From: Coffea arabica
Lineage: Eukaryota > Streptophyta > Magnoliopsida > Gentianales > Rubiaceae
NCBI RefSeq assembly: GCF_036785885.1
Contig: NC_092323.1
Location: forward strand, 21,956,501 to 22,020,500
DNA: 64,000 nt
Direction of reading: 5' to 3'
The translations under genes and the position numbers were made by a program. Positions 24,837 to 38,091 of the stretch are shown in pieces. Each line of letters opens with the position of its first letter. Positions within the stretch are counted from its first letter, which is position 1. Below the pieces are notes generated by a model. It saw only the letters and a program-made list of their open reading frames with translations, had not been told where the DNA came from and did no database searches.

Positions 24837-27800
24837 CTATTCAAGCCTAATCGAAGGGATACCTACATGTTCCAAAGTAATCTCACTTCTAACCTCTAGC
24901 GGGAGTTGATCCAACAACTCGAATACCCTGTTGATGCCCGAGTTTATGCCAACCCTAACAAGACAAATAGCAGACCTATTTGCCTCTCGAAAATAGTGTG
25001 TTATTCCTCGCATATCATGCCGCAAAGCTAATAGCTCCTCAAAGTCACGCATTAGCCACCAAGGTACCCCCACCTCGCCATGGAACATTTGAATCAGAAA
25101 CAAAGAATCTGACTCCACGTGCATATCCACAAAGCCTTGTTGTACACAAAGCCTTACCCCCTCAACCACTACCTTCAGGTCTGCCTGCAAACTTTTAGCT
25201 ACATCAAAAATATTAGCAAAGGTAAAAATAAAATGCGCCGATGGATCCCTTAGAATCCCACCCCCGCCTGCCCTTCCCGGATTGTCCTAATAGCATCTAT
25301 CCACATTCAACTTAAGGACCATGAGCTTCGACCTGCTCCATTTCTGCCAGGCAATCCGACGAGGTTTGTCCCTCTTGACCACTAAATCAAGAAGAGAAGA
25401 CCAAGATAAATCACCAGTAGCAAGATTGGGGAACGGCCACACAAAATCTCTCGCAACTCCCCGACAATACGCGAGTGAATAACTTTTGCCGTCACCCGTT
25501 TGCCTTCAAATAACACCAAGTTCCTAGGACCCCAGAGATGCCAACATACTAGGCAAGGGACAATTCGATATATTAGCTTCAAGGCGGATTTCATTGTAAC
25601 CCGTAACCACTATTTATCCAACACATATCGCACAGTATAAGCTGGACCGAGACCTCCATCAACCCCTTCAAAAGACTGCAAAACCTGTGAGGCGATCTCT
25701 CCTGTGCAAAAAATATGGTCTAGACTCTCTACCCCCAACTCCTTACAGCACCAACAGCGAGATGGACCCTGTACTTGAAAACGGTAAAGAATATCCATAA
25801 TTGGTAGTCGGGACTCTAGCAAACGTAACATGAAGAAGGAAACCTTTGCAGGAATCAATGAATGACATATATTTGCCAAAAGGAATGACCTGGGTGCAGG
25901 TTGGCTCACCACCTGATACACCAATGAAGCTGTAAATGAGCCCGAGGAGTTTATGTCCCACACCAATCGATCCGGCCGTCGGGATGCAGGAGGAAGAATA
26001 CGTAAGATTTCCGACACAATGACTCGTGGCAGCCATTGCTATAAAAGATGTATGCTTCACCAGTCTTGGTCAACAAAATTTGCCACTGAATGCACCCCAA
26101 AATACTCCACCTTGTTGTACATAGGCCCATGCCCTATCCAATTTTCGCGCAAAAAATCCACTTCTCTATTCCCCAAAACCCATCTAATATGCTGTTCCGT
26201 TAGGTCTTTGACCATCACCATCCTTCGCTATATGGGGGATTGCCCCCGAACTTGTTCAGCTTCACAAGGATGACTCTTACGCAAATATTTTCCCTGCATA
26301 AAGCATACCCATAAGGACACATGTTTTCGGAATGACCACCATATCTTCATTGAAAAAACGTCATGGGCCAACTGTAACGACCGTATCCCCACGCCACCCT
26401 CTTCCACTGGCTTACAAATAGAACTCCATTTTATCCAATGAAATCGTAAACCGTAGTCTGAGCTGTCCCATAGGAATCCCCCAAAGATCTTTTCCAGACT
26501 TCGAAAGAAACCCTCCGTGGGAGTCGCAATAGCCAATAAATGAATTGGTCTAGATGCAAGCACACTATTAATAAGAGTCAATTTCCCACCATAAGATAGC
26601 AGCTTACTATTTCACGCAAACACCCGCTTGGTCATCGAGTCCGCAATTCCAGAGAAGTAGGTCATCTTACCCTTTCTGACATAGAGCGGGCAGCCAAGAT
26701 ATTTAATGGGGAAAAACTTCTCCTGGAAGCCCGTAACTTGAGAGATGATATGCTTTCTTGCCACGTGAAACCTCCGATGCACTAAAATACAATTTTTCTG
26801 GAGGTTCACCTGTTGTCCCGACACGTTACAATATGCTTCCATAGAACGCATGACCATCTTTAACGAACTCTTCAACCCGCTACTGAAAGTCATTACATCA
26901 TCTGCATAAGCGAGATGAGAAATGTTAGGGCAGCCTCTGGGAACCTTGAAAGGAACAAACTCCCTATCTCCCAACAAAGCATTCAGTGAACGAGACAAAA
27001 CTTCAGCCCCAAAAATAAACAGAGCTCCTTGGCGTAGCCCCCTTGAAGATGTGAAGAACCCCTTTGGTGTCCCATTAATAATCATTGAAAATCACACATT
27101 AGCCACCAGTCGCCACATCATATCAATCCACCTTTCCCGAAGCCAAATTTACGTATCAATTGCATCAGAAAATTTCAGGAAACCCTATCATAGGTCTTTG
27201 TCATATCTTACCTCCTCTATTCGGCTTCCGAATGCAGGAAACTAGCTCTTGGGCCAATAAAAAGTTATCTGAAATTTGTCGACCCTGAACAAAGCCGCTC
27301 TAGTTATCAGAAATCCAAAGCAGCAAAACCCTCGCCAATCTCTTCGCAAGCAATTTAGAAATAATCTTATTCACAAATGCACAAAGACTGATTGGTCGAT
27401 AATGCGAGAAATCCTGAGGAGAACTCACCTTGGGAATGAGGACAATAGAAGTAGCCGTTATGCTCCTTGGCAGTTTCGATCCAAAAAAGAAACTACCTAC
27501 CGCCTCAAAAACATCTTTCCCGACAACCGCCCATGCAAAGGTAAAAAACCTCCCCGAAAATCCATTTGGACCAGCAGCACTGCCGGGATCCAATGAAAAC
27601 ACCACGTCCTTAACCCCCTCTAGAGAGGGGGGACGTTCCAACTCAAGGTTATCTCAATCAGTTAGCAGTTTTGGGATCACATCCGACACTGGAGCGGAAC
27701 TCAACCCTGATTGATCAGCAAGCAGTTGTTGAAAAGAGAATACTGCCTCCTTAGAGATATCGTCCTCCCTTTCTAGCCACTCCCCGTATTGCGATATTAT

Positions 27801-28931
27801 ACGATGGATCACAGACTTCTTCCTCCATTTAGAAACATAAGCATGAAAGCACCTGATAATTTTATCCCTACCTGTCAGCCATACTGCCCTGATTTTTTGG
27901 CGCCAAAACAAATCTTCGTTCACCTGCGCATGGGTGAGCAAAGCCCGTTTTTCATTTAGACAAATCTGGTGCAGCTCTGAAGGGTCCTTGTTGAAGCAAA
28001 TTTCAGCCTGTGCCACTTCCTCCTCTGCCGTTTTCACCTTCTCGAAGATATCCCCAAAAGACTCCCTCGACCATGCCTTCAGTGCCTTTTTAACTCGACA
28101 CAATTTAGCTGCCAACACGTACAAGGGGTCCCCCACAAACTCCACATGCCAGTTCAGCCGAACTACCTCCAGTAAAGACTCATGCATGGTCGAACAGTTT
28201 AAAAAACGAAATGGTTTGGGGCAATTCACCAATCGAGTGACCGTAGATAGTAACAAGAGAGCATGATTAGAAGGAGCCCTAATCAAATATTGGACCCTAA
28301 AATTAATATCCATCTCCACGGCTGAACGGTCACTTAGCAGCCTATCTAAGTGCTTCCAAATGCCTGCCCGACCTTGTCTATTATTGCACCACATAAAGTT
28401 GGACCCCGAGAAGCCCATATCCACCACCCCAACTATGGACATAAACGATAGCAACTCAACCCCTTCCCCAGGTCTAAACGGCACCCCCACTTTCTTTTCC
28501 TCCTCTCTTGTAATCACGTTAAAATTCCCTACAATGAACCAAGGCAACAACGCTTCCTTATCATTACGCAAACCGGCCCAAAGGCCCTCACGCTCAGCCA
28601 TTGTACATTTAGCATGCACAAATGAAAATATCATAGGAAAGGGTAGTAACTGGGAATTAATTTTTATGGACAAGTGCTGATCCGACACACCCACAAATAT
28701 GCAAGATACTGAACTCGAGAAAAACACCCATACTGAACCAGTACTATTTATCAAGGTCGAGTCCATGTGAAGTCTTAGACGAATGGACTGGATATTAGCA
28801 GAAGTTGCAGGCAATTTTGGTTCACACAGAGCCACAAGTTGCAAAGAGTGATGTCGAATTAGATGTTTCAATCTACGAAAATTAGGAGGGCGTGATACAC
28901 CGCGTATATTCCAAAAGAGATAATTAATCAT
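24837..28931 (-). pseudogene. LINE-B ORF2: endonuclease-RT-RNase H, broken
   Basis: The start is ATG at 28931 (MINYLFWNIRG). In the endonuclease the Glu is kept (CEPK, residue 37), but GDFN reads GNFN (residue 136) and SDH reads SNH (residue 222). RT includes DPGSAAGPNGFSGRFF, SHYRPISLCAFVNKI and YADD near 26900. The RQGDPLSP block is shortened to RQGALFIFG, five residues fewer than in LINE-A, an apparent in-frame 15-bp loss. zf-RVT lies at 26017-25610 (CWCC, SLDHIFCTGE) and RNase H at 25190-24837 (HVESDSLFLIQ, YFREANRSA). Breaks include a stop at 27654-27656 and several frameshifts after 27300. Confidence 0.92.
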
Positions 28932-29150
28932 CTAACAAAGTTGCGAAAGAGTTATTGGATGACTTACTCTTGGAGCGTAAAGAACGGTCTGAAGGAAACT
29001 TTGCGTGGATCCCTTTGGCTTGTGTTGACCCACCAATTGAAAGCCTTCTGTGTGCTGCACATCATGTTGTACACGCTAGATTATGGGGTCCAGGTTGAAA
29101 ATATCCAACACCGATGACGATTCCTCATTACTAGAATTACTCGCCCTTTG

Positions 29151-30569
29151 TCATGGAAACAAGCTCCCTGTGATCTTCTCCACGAGTTGAAGTTCCTCTT
29201 CCATTGCCATCTCCGCCTTACCTTGAAGCTCCCTACCCCTTAGCTCCCCAGAAGGGAAGGACCGCTCCTGCGCCTTCGGAACTGGTAAAACCACCTGTAG
29301 CATTCCTGTCATGGGATAACCATCCCACTTCGCACCTTCTTCGTCACACGCAACTAAACGCTGCTCACCAACCTTCACATCAATCGCCCCATCAGTGCTA
29401 CAGCTGGGAGCCCCGTAGCCGTCCTTTACGTGCAAGGCTGTCACAACAGAATCCACCACTGCCGCCACTGCCATTGGACGAACTGTGGTTGTGCGCTGGA
29501 CTGCAATATCAATACACAAAGCACCAGAACCAAGCATTGCATCATCCACTGCCGCAGGCTGCTTCAAGGCTGTCAAACCCACCTCCGTACTCCTCCCACC
29601 ATCCAGCCCCGCCGACTCCACATCCCCAGCCGCAAACTGCTGAGATAGAGACTGTTGCGATGGAACAGCCCGTGGTGTCTGAGACTTTGTCGCAGGCGCA
29701 TTCACAGGATGAGACCCAGGGACTGTCCCACCCACATTTGCAGTCACTCTACCCTCCAAACTCGAGGATTCCCTGTGCCCAGCAGTTAGAGAAGCTTGCG
29801 AATTGGACAACTGATGGACCTGGGTTACACCCATTCTCTTGTCCTGTGACTCATGCACAGGCTTAGCCAGCTCCAATTCATTCTTGTGACGTGACTCCTA
29901 TTGAAATTTCCTTAATTTCGGATTTTTCACATGACATTGACCCTCTTCATGTCCCTGCCTATAGCAGTGAACACAATACTTGGGAAGATTTTCAAGCTGT
30001 AACGATTGCCAGAAACCATCTCCATACCCCATATCTAGCCACACCCTTGATGGCAAGGCCTTCAGCAAATCCATATCCACGCACACTCGGGCAACATTCG
30101 ACCGAGTGTAAGAAGCAGTTGCGGCATCAACAAATAGGGGATTACCCAGACAAGAAACAATATAAAATAGGCATTACTTATCAAATAGGTGAATTGGCAA
30201 CTTAGACAACCTAAACCAAACAGGAACCAATGAAGATTGTCTGTCCACATGGAATTTTGGTGTCCATTTGAAGACTCTCATGAGGCAACCGTATACATAC
30301 CAAATACTTCTAGACCAAACCCGTAAGAAGTCTGCCTCATTATTGAGTGTGATCAAAATATGCCTGCCGTCCAAAAGACCAACTGTAACCGTCTCTTTCA
30401 AGTCCAGCATAGTGAAAAAGTTTCGTAGCTCTGGCATTACCAGCTTGCCCTTCAAGAATATCCCTACCAGAACGAAACAGAATGGAGAGGATATCGCTGA
30501 CATATCAGCAGCCCTGAAGACCACTGCCGGCTCCCCCCGATGAGTCGACATAGTCGCATGAACCTGCAT
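29151..30569 (-). pseudogene. LINE-B ORF1: DUF4283 plus CCHC knuckle
   Basis: Three in-frame pieces make up this gag-like, RNA-binding ORF1. 30569-30174 matches DUF4283 (FCFVLVGIFLKGKL, DGRHILITLNNEADF, VPVWFRLSKLPIHLF). 30086-29898 holds a zinc knuckle of CX2CX4HX4C form (CVHCYRQGHEEGQC). 29876-29151 is a Gly/Ser/Val-rich tail ending 220 bp before ORF2. Stops at 30174-30176 and 29898-29900 separate the pieces. The true start is unclear: an ATG at 30684-30682 is in another frame, so either a frameshift or a later start applies. Confidence 0.88.
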
Positions 30570-30803
30570 TGGCTGCTACGAAGAGGTTTTAGCGAATAAC
30601 TCTGAAAAGGCTTTTTTTCAGAAAGAAGGAGATGAAGACTCAGGTTGCCCTCCCTCTAGGTGGGAGGGCAGCCTCTGCCGCCATGGTTTCTGTCAAAACC
30701 CTAGCAGCCCCACGATACTTAAATTGCAGATCTATCTTTTTGCATCCTACCTTAGCTATTGAAAAACTTGTATAGTGGTTTCTTTGCTACACATATATAT
30801 TGT

Positions 30804-31324
30804 TGTTGGTGGTTGTTTATATTAACTTTTTATGAAAACTATCACATATTCAATCAAGAATATTTATGGTGATCACTAAAAAATAAACCAATAATAAAAT
30901 TATGAAAGTATACCTGGATTCATGTTGATTGATTGGTAATTGAATTCTTAAAGTCTTAGGGTAGTCTTTCAGGTCAACACATATTCGCTGGTCTTTCGAG
31001 AGAATACTTTAATTTCCCTCTGTTATCTTTCCTGATGATGAGATATCAAGAAAGAATTATTTTGTAGTACTAAGATATACGTGTGACTCGAGAACTATAA
31101 CCCTATTTATAGATAACTTTTCTGTTACCTTTTGGATTCCTATTTTAATCCATCATAGAAATAGAAATTATCCTTAAATCTCTACACACTAAAGGCTCAC
31201 ATCCTACTAGATACATTAAAGACCAAATTATAATTGATCACTTTAATTGAATTTAACCTTATTTGATAGTTTGTAATACATAATTATTCACATATAAATC
31301 TAACATTGAATTAAGGATATAACA
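30804..31324 (-). repeat. 3' LTR of copia element
   Basis: A 521-bp LTR. Its minus-strand ends are TGTTATATCC at 31324 and CCACCAACA at 30804. It matches the right-hand LTR in blocks such as CTATTTATAGATAACTTT and TTTGTAATACATAATTATT, with clear divergence. The polypurine tract CAAAGTAGGAGAT (minus strand) lies at 31337-31325. Confidence 0.93.
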
Positions 31325-31762
31325 ATCTCCTACTTTGAATATATGTGTAACTTTATAATTATATTTTACAATTAATTGTATTAGTTCAACTTTACTGTCA
31401 TTATCAAAATATATCTACAGTCAATTTGGTCCATCAATTACACCAATATAGGATTAAAGCGTCCTTTATTACAATTTCGTAACTTAATTTATCAATGATC
31501 ACATATACTGATGCAATTAAATGACACGAATCATGATATGGATGTGTAGTATGAAAACTTCATGCAATATGATCATAACATGTTTATTTTCAACTAATCC
31601 ATCTTAAATTTTCATGAGATCAAATCATGCCAAAATTAGAATGTAAGTAAATTTAAACTTTATTTATGTATAAAATATCCTTAAATATTAATAATAAAAA
31701 ATTATCAATATCGTAAAGGCATTTAAAATAATAAACTCCTACTAAAATTAAACACCACTTAA

Positions 31763-34700
31763 TTACATGACATCCATACGAGCAGTATGCTCATGACATA
31801 TTTTGGGTGGCAATCCTTTAGTAAACGAATCTACAACCATAAAGTTTATCCAGATATATTTTATTGATAATTGTTCACTCTGTACTCTTTTTTTAACAGT
31901 CAGAAACTTGATATCTATATATTTAGATTTTATTAAACTCTTGTTGTTCTTGAAATATAGAACTATTGATTTATTGTCATAAAATAATTTGAATGGTCTT
32001 TTAATATCATCCACTACACGTCATCTTGTGACAAAATTTCGCAATCAAATTCCATGATTAGACGCCTTACAATAAGTTATGAATTTTGTAGCCATAGTAG
32101 AAAAAGTTATAAGAAATTGTTTAGCACTCTTTCAGGACATGAAACCCCCAACTAACAAGTATATGTATCCTGATGTTCACTTTATACTATCTTGATATCC
32201 AGCATAATCGGAATCAATATATTCAATAATCTTGAACTTCTTTGACCTCTAATAAGTGAGCATGTAGTTTTTTATTTTTAGTAATTGCCGCAAAATTCGT
32301 TTGATTTCCTTCCAATGATCTAATCTAGAATTGTTTAAATATCTACCCAATATTTCGGTAATATACACAATATCCGGATGCATACAAATCTGAACATACA
32401 CTAGACTCCCTGCTGCTAACGTATAAGGAATTTTTTACTTTTTTTTTTCTCAAAAGCATTTTTAAAACACTAGTCGAGACTAAATTTGTCTCTTTTAATA
32501 ATAGAAATGTCACCTGATTTACAATTTTATATGTCATTTTTTAAAGAATCTTTTCGATATAATTCTTTTGTGATAGTCCAAAAATATTTCGAAAGCGATC
32601 TCGATGTATCTGTATGCCTAATACAAAATTTGTATTACCAAAATCTTTCATCTCAAAATTCTTAAATCGAAATTTCTTGATTTCATGCAATAGGCCTATA
32701 TCGTTGCTAGCAAGTAAAATGTCATCAACATACAATATTAGAAAAATATACTTATTTTCACAAAATTTATGGTATATACAATTATCTACTACATTCATTT
32801 CAAAATCACATAAGATGATCACTTGATAAAATTTGAAATATCATTGTCAAGATACTTACTTGAATCCATAGATGTATTTTTTTAAATTTGTAAATCATAT
32901 TTTTTGGATCTCCCGATACAAAATTTTCTAACTGCACCATATATATCGTCTCATCAATGTCACTATTGAGAAACGCTGTTTTTATATCCATTTGGTATAA
33001 TTTAAGACTAAAATGTCTCATTAATGCCATTATAATTCTAAAAGAACTCTTCGAAAAAATCGGAGAGAAGATTTCTTTATACTCGATACTTTCTGTTTGT
33101 GTAAAATTCTTAGTGACAAGATGAGTTTTTTATTTTTTCACATTACCTTTCAAATTTTTTTTATTTTAAATATCCATTTACAATTAATGGATTTCGCTCC
33201 TTCTGACAATAACACAAGATCCCAAATATCATTGTTTTTCATGGACTTAATCTTTTCATTCATGAAATTGACCCACTTTTAAAAATTTGAACTTTCTATG
33301 ATTTGACGAAAGTTGATTGGATCATCTTCTATTAATCCAGTATCATCCTCATGTTCTTGAAAATATATATATAATTATGTGGCACAGCACTTCTCTTTTT
33401 TTTAATGAATCTTCTTAGTGGTACTGTTCTTGAAGAGGTAGAATTTGTTCTTTTATAACAATTTATTCTTTGACATTGTTTTAATTTATTGTGTCATGAC
33501 TAAAGTCAAGAATATTAACATATTTCTCTTCAAAGACAAGGTCCCAAACTGTATCTTTTTCTCCAAACTCGACATTCTCAAAAATTGAGTATTTTTCATC
33601 TCGAATATTGATTTAATCGTAAGATCATAAAATTTATAATTTTGGATCTTTTAGAATATTCAATAAAATAATAACTAACCATTCTTGAGTCCAGTTTCTT
33701 TTCATTTTACCTATAAAACCTTGCTTCAGTTGAATATTTTCAAATATGTAAAAGCTTCAAACTGAACTTTTTCCCTATCCAAAACTCATAAGGGGTTTTG
33801 ACAGTTACTTTAGTGGCAACTCTATTAAAGATATATGTTGCAATCTTAAATGTTTCTTTCGAGAATGACTCTGGTAAGATATAATAACATATCATACTCC
33901 TTATCGTGTTCTTAAGTATTCTATTTCGTCTTTCAACAACACCATTCATAATAGATGAACTCGATATAGTGTACTATGGTACGATACCGCATTCTTTTAA
34001 ATAGTTAACAAATGGTCTTGGATATTGTTTATCTGAATCGTTATATCTACCCTAGAACTCATCACCATGGTCAGATCTGACGCTTTTGATTTTTTTATTG
34101 AGTTGGTTCTCAACTTCAGTTTTAAAAATTTTGAACATGTCCGACGACTGTGATTTTTAAGAAATGAGATATATGTAATCATATCTTAAAAAATCATTTA
34201 TAAACGTTATAAAATATTATTGATCATTCCAAACAGATGCAGAAAATGACTTACAAATATTTGTATATATAAGTTATAAGACGTTCACGGTCCAATTGAT
34301 TTCAAATATCTTTTTATTGGTTTGTTTTTTCTTTATACAATTAATACAATCATTAAAATCTATAAAGTTCAAAGGGTCGAAAATTTTATTTGATACAAAT
34401 TTTTTCATTTTTTGTTTGGAAATATGACCCAATCTCTTATGCCATAATGAAGCTGAATTCTTATTGATTAATTTTCTTTTTACTCCTCTAATACTCAAAT
34501 GCAGAAATTCATTAAATGAAACAATTGTATCAATTAAATATAGATTATCATAGTACAATAAAGAATCAGAACCAAATAATTTTGAATAATGAAACAATTT
34601 AAAATTTTCATTTTCAAATGAACAAAAATAATTAAATTTGTTCAAAATAGAAATAGAAATTAAATTCCGTCGAAAAGGCGGTACAATAAATGTTTCATTA

Positions 34701-34822
34701 AAATTTAAATAAAATTCGATCTCTAACAATAATCTAAAAACTTCTATTGTCTCAACTCGAATAGTTTTGCCATCGTCTACGTAGATATATCTTTCATTAG
34801 CATTAGACTTTCGACAATTCAA
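31763..34822 (-). pseudogene. copia pol: integrase, RT, RNase H remnants
   Basis: In minus-strand order: the GAG-pre-integrase (LWHKRLGHISKQKMKKF, CINCIKKKQ) in 34822-34274; integrase core remnants, with the Glu motif region NGVVERRNRILKN at 33949 and the PYEFWIGKK block; RT with QMDIKTAFLNSDIDETIYM at 33000-32930 and the catalytic YVDDILLASND near 32740; and RNase H (KLFYDNKSIV, RVQSEQLSIKYI, DSFTKGLP) in 32014-31763. At least six stops or frameshifts separate these pieces. RT of this type copies the element RNA and integrase inserts the cDNA; neither can be made whole here. Confidence 0.9.
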
Positions 34823-34904
34823 ATAATCTTGTATAGATACACTACCAGAATCTAATCACTATATATGTCTAGGTACCGAAATTAAATTAATCTCAGAACA
34901 AACT

Positions 34905-35690
34905 AAATTAAAAAACATGCCTTTCTTAGCATGTCAAGCGTGATAGTTGGTGCAATACTTCTTTTTATGCCCTTTAGTTTCACAGAAGAAATAACCATTC
35001 TTTCTTGGATCAACTGATTTCTTTTGTTGTTTCTTTTGAGGTGTCATTCCTGCAGCTTCTATATGCTTCTTATATCCCTTACCTTTATTATTAATGGTTG
35101 AAATAAGATAAACACTCTCTGTCAGATTTTATTTCAACATTTTCTTTTTCTGTACACAGTGTGAGATGAGTTCTTTTAGAAATCAAGTCTCTTTTTGATA
35201 GTTGTAACTCATCTTAAATTAGCTAAACTGTGTATGAAGAGATATTAAAATCAAATATACTAATAACTCTTCAGAGAGTACTAACTTAAGTGCATTTAAC
35301 TTAGAAACAAGATAAGACATTTTCATGATGTACTTTCTGATATTATTTTTACCACTATATTTCATTGAAAATAGGCATGTCAAGAGCATACTCATTTCAG
35401 TCTTTTTGTTATTGACAAATCTTTTTTCAATGTCCTGAAGAAATGCCTTACCCGTATTTGTCGTTTCTAACATTGTTCCTATGAATGTTTCTGAAACTGC
35501 AGTTTTAAAGATCATCAAACACAAACGATTTGATGTTTCCCACCTTTTCTTATCCCTTTTTTCATCAGAGGTACTCTAATCTGTAAAAGGTGGAGGAGAA
35601 TCAGCTCTTAACCCATGATCTAGATCCATCACTCCAAGTACTATCAAGAGATTTTCTTTTCAGGACTTGAAGTTTGTATCATTCAATATA
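34905..35690 (-). pseudogene. copia gag remnant with CCHC knuckle
   Basis: The frame 35524-35219 matches the copia gag core (SETFIGTMLETTNTGKAFLQ, RKYIMKMSYLVSKLN). Downstream near 35000-34960 a knuckle-like stretch reads YFFCETKGHKKKYC, where the first Cys of CX2CX4HX4C appears changed to Tyr. The frames are not continuous. The N-terminal part is probably within 35525-35690 but is not cleanly open. Confidence 0.8.
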
Positions 35691-36513
35691 GAAATATTAT
35701 TGATCAACTCTGATCAAAACATGGTCAAACCAGTCAAACGTGGTCAAATCTGGTCAAACGTGATCAAACCATTCAAATCTGATCAAATCGGTCAAATGGA
35801 TCAAGACTTATTGGAATAAAAGTCTATATCCATAACTTGATTCAAATTTATCATTCAAATCCAAAATTTTCTTGAAATTCATAATGCCTTATAAGACTTT
35901 ATATCTAGTAGGCCAACCTTATAAAATTTGTAAGGCTTAAATGTCGTATTTAACTTTATTAGAGTTCACTCAAATTAGAGGAATCCTAATTTTTTTTAAT
36001 ATAAATATATGCATATTGGCTCTTAATCAAGAAGACAAGTCAAAGAATCCAAGTATTAACCAAATTAATACTCTCAATCTTATAGCTTGAAGGTATATCC
36101 ATAGCTTTAATAATAACGACATGAGACATGCAAGTCATGATTGGAGCTATGTATGAAAGCCGCACACATAAGACTTAAGATAGAAACCATGCAAGCATGC
36201 GGATCTTACATATCATGACTTGTGCTAACATATCAAAAGATTACGTGATAAAATTGAACAATCAATCACGACAAGCAAATATGATTTTTGAACCATGTGC
36301 CAATTCGTTTCATTTTTCAACACAATTGAGTTCATGCATATCTCGAAAATCGAATCACGAGACATGTAAAATTTGAACAATCGGCCATTATACCGAATAC
36401 AAATAATCCCAAAAGTCACAAACAATTGGCTGATTCTTCACAAACATATTACATGATTATTTTTTAAAAAAATTACTAAATTCAAATTATTTTTCAATAA
36501 TCAATCATATCTA

Positions 36514-36525
36514 GATTTGATACCA
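36514..36525 (-). promoter_or_regulatory. tRNA-iMet primer binding site of copia element
   Basis: On the minus strand TGGTATCAAATC follows the 5' LTR end (…CCAACA at 36528) by two bases. It resembles the iMet primer site TGGTATCAGAGC with two changes. Confidence 0.78.
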
Positions 36526-36527
36526 CT

Positions 36528-37841
36528 TGTTGGTGGTTGTTTATATTAACTTTTGGTGAAAATTACCACCTCTTAAACCCAGAATATTTATGGCGATTGC
36601 TGAGAAATAAACCAATAATAAAATTATGGAAGCATACCTGGATTCATGTTGATTGATTCGTACTTGAATCTAGAGATGTCAAAATAGGTGACTTTGATTG
36701 GGTTTGGGTTGGGTAAAATGGATAATAGGGATAAACGAGTCAACCCATTTAATTAGATATGCATAAATGAGTAAGTCAAAAAATGAATTGGGTAACCCAA
36801 TTACCTATTTATAATCCATTTATTTTAACTTTTTGTAAATGCATTTAAATTCATTTTTGCAAACTAAGTTATCAATTTATACCACCATTTGCACCCATTA
36901 TTAGTTTTAAATATTTACTTATAATGCTCAATAGGTCTAATTACCAATTTTTTTCTATCCATACACTATGTCGTAAAATTACATACTATTTAATAATTAA
37001 ACAATATGAATATAAAAATTTGAATTAAATACTATAAAAGTTAACATAGAGACTTAATCCAAAAATTTTGAACCACTAGCATTTTTTTCGTGTGAAAATT
37101 TAAAATTTTATTTTAAAAAGGTATGAAAAGAGACTAAAACTTATCATAAACTGATAATACTAAAAAATGAGTAAGTTAACAAATTAAGAGAAAATAAAAT
37201 GATAAGATAAAATCAACAAATAATAATAATAATGAAACAAAAGTAATTAACATTATGACAAAATGAAGAATTTGAAAAAAAAAATGTGTGGGGGAAGGGA
37301 GGAGATTTAGGGGAAGACAAATAAATGGGTATTATTGCGTAACCCATTTATACCCATATACAAAAACTTAAGATATCCATATCCATTTATTCATGGACGG
37401 ATATGGGTAAATTTAGTTAAATGAATTTATTTGCCACCAATACTTGAATCCTTAAAATCTTAGGGTGACCTTCCAGGTCAACACGTATTTGCTAGTTCTT
37501 TGAGAAAGTCCTTTAGTTTCCCTCTGATATCTTTTCTAACAATAGAATATCAGGAAAAAGATATTTTATAGTACTAAAAATACAATAATAAGAATACATG
37601 TGATCCGAGAACTATAACCCTATTTATAGATAACTTTCATGTTATCTTTTGAATTCCTATTTCAACCCATCATAGAAATCAGAATTACCCTTAAATTTCT
37701 ATACATTAATGATCCACATCCTACTAGATACAATAAAGCTCAAATTATAATTGATCATTTTAATTAGACTTAATCTTATTTGACAGTTTGTAATACATAA
37801 TTATTTACATATAAATCCAATATTGGGTTAAAGATCCAACA
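36528..37841 (-). repeat. 5' LTR of copia element, interrupted
   Basis: The minus-strand start is TGTTGGATC at 37841 and the end is CCACCAACA at 36528. Without the 770-bp insertion and its 10-bp duplication the LTR is 534 bp, close to the 521 bp of the 3' LTR. A TATA-like CTATTTATAG lies near 37618. Confidence 0.92.
36671..37440. mobile_element. Non-autonomous DNA element with 10-bp target duplication
   Basis: A 770-bp insertion in the copia 5' LTR. TACTTGAATC is duplicated exactly at 36661-36670 and 37441-37450, and the uninterrupted LTR at 30950 shows the empty site. The ends are weakly inverted (TAGAGATGTCAAAAT left; TTGGTGGCAAATAA on the reverse complement of the right end). Subterminal GGGTAT/TGGATA words occur near both ends. 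No gene is present. The 10-bp duplication fits Mutator-like elements better than hAT (8 bp), but the short degenerate termini leave the class open. Confidence 0.7.
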
Positions 37842-38091
37842 ATTGTAACGTGATATAATAATCAAGCATTACCCTTCAGCAAACCCTATTGCCATTGCTG
37901 AAAACCGGATTAAAGTAGGTCCCTGCGTGATAAACATGCAAAGAGTATAAAACAGAACTCTTGCAAACAAGATAAACAAGATTTCATAGTCAAGAGTCAA
38001 AATTATATTCTTGCAAAGAGTATAATTTTGAATATGTTCTTTGTCTTTCTTCTGTGTTGAGCCTATTGACACATGACCAATTTGTTTCACC

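Larger units (their letters stand above)
24730..30745 (-). mobile_element. L1-type LINE (LINE-B), both ends present, 6.0 kb
   Basis: The element is flanked by a perfect 15-bp target duplication CCTACCTTAGCTATT at 24715-24729 and 30746-30760. On the minus strand it starts at 30745 and ends at 24730 in a short A tract that merges with the duplication. ORF1 and ORF2 are recognisable in order. It is not 5'-truncated, unlike most LINE copies. Stops, frameshifts, two changed endonuclease residues and a small RT deletion make it inactive. Confidence 0.93.
30804..37841 (-). mobile_element. Ty1/copia retrotransposon, 7.0 kb with a nested insertion
   Basis: It is bounded by the 5-bp duplication ATTGT (30799-30803 and 37842-37846). 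Read on the minus strand, the 5' LTR is at 37841-36528 and the 3' LTR at 31324-30804. A tRNA-iMet primer site follows the 5' LTR and a polypurine tract precedes the 3' LTR. Pieces of gag, GAG-pre-integrase, integrase, RT and RNase H occur in copia order. The internal region is AT-rich and full of stops. The 5' LTR is enlarged by a 770-bp DNA element. Confidence 0.95.

Noticed and set aside
29204-29866. 220-codon Pro/His-rich plus-strand frame
   Set aside because: Antisense shadow of LINE-B ORF1, whose frame carries recognisable ORF1 features.
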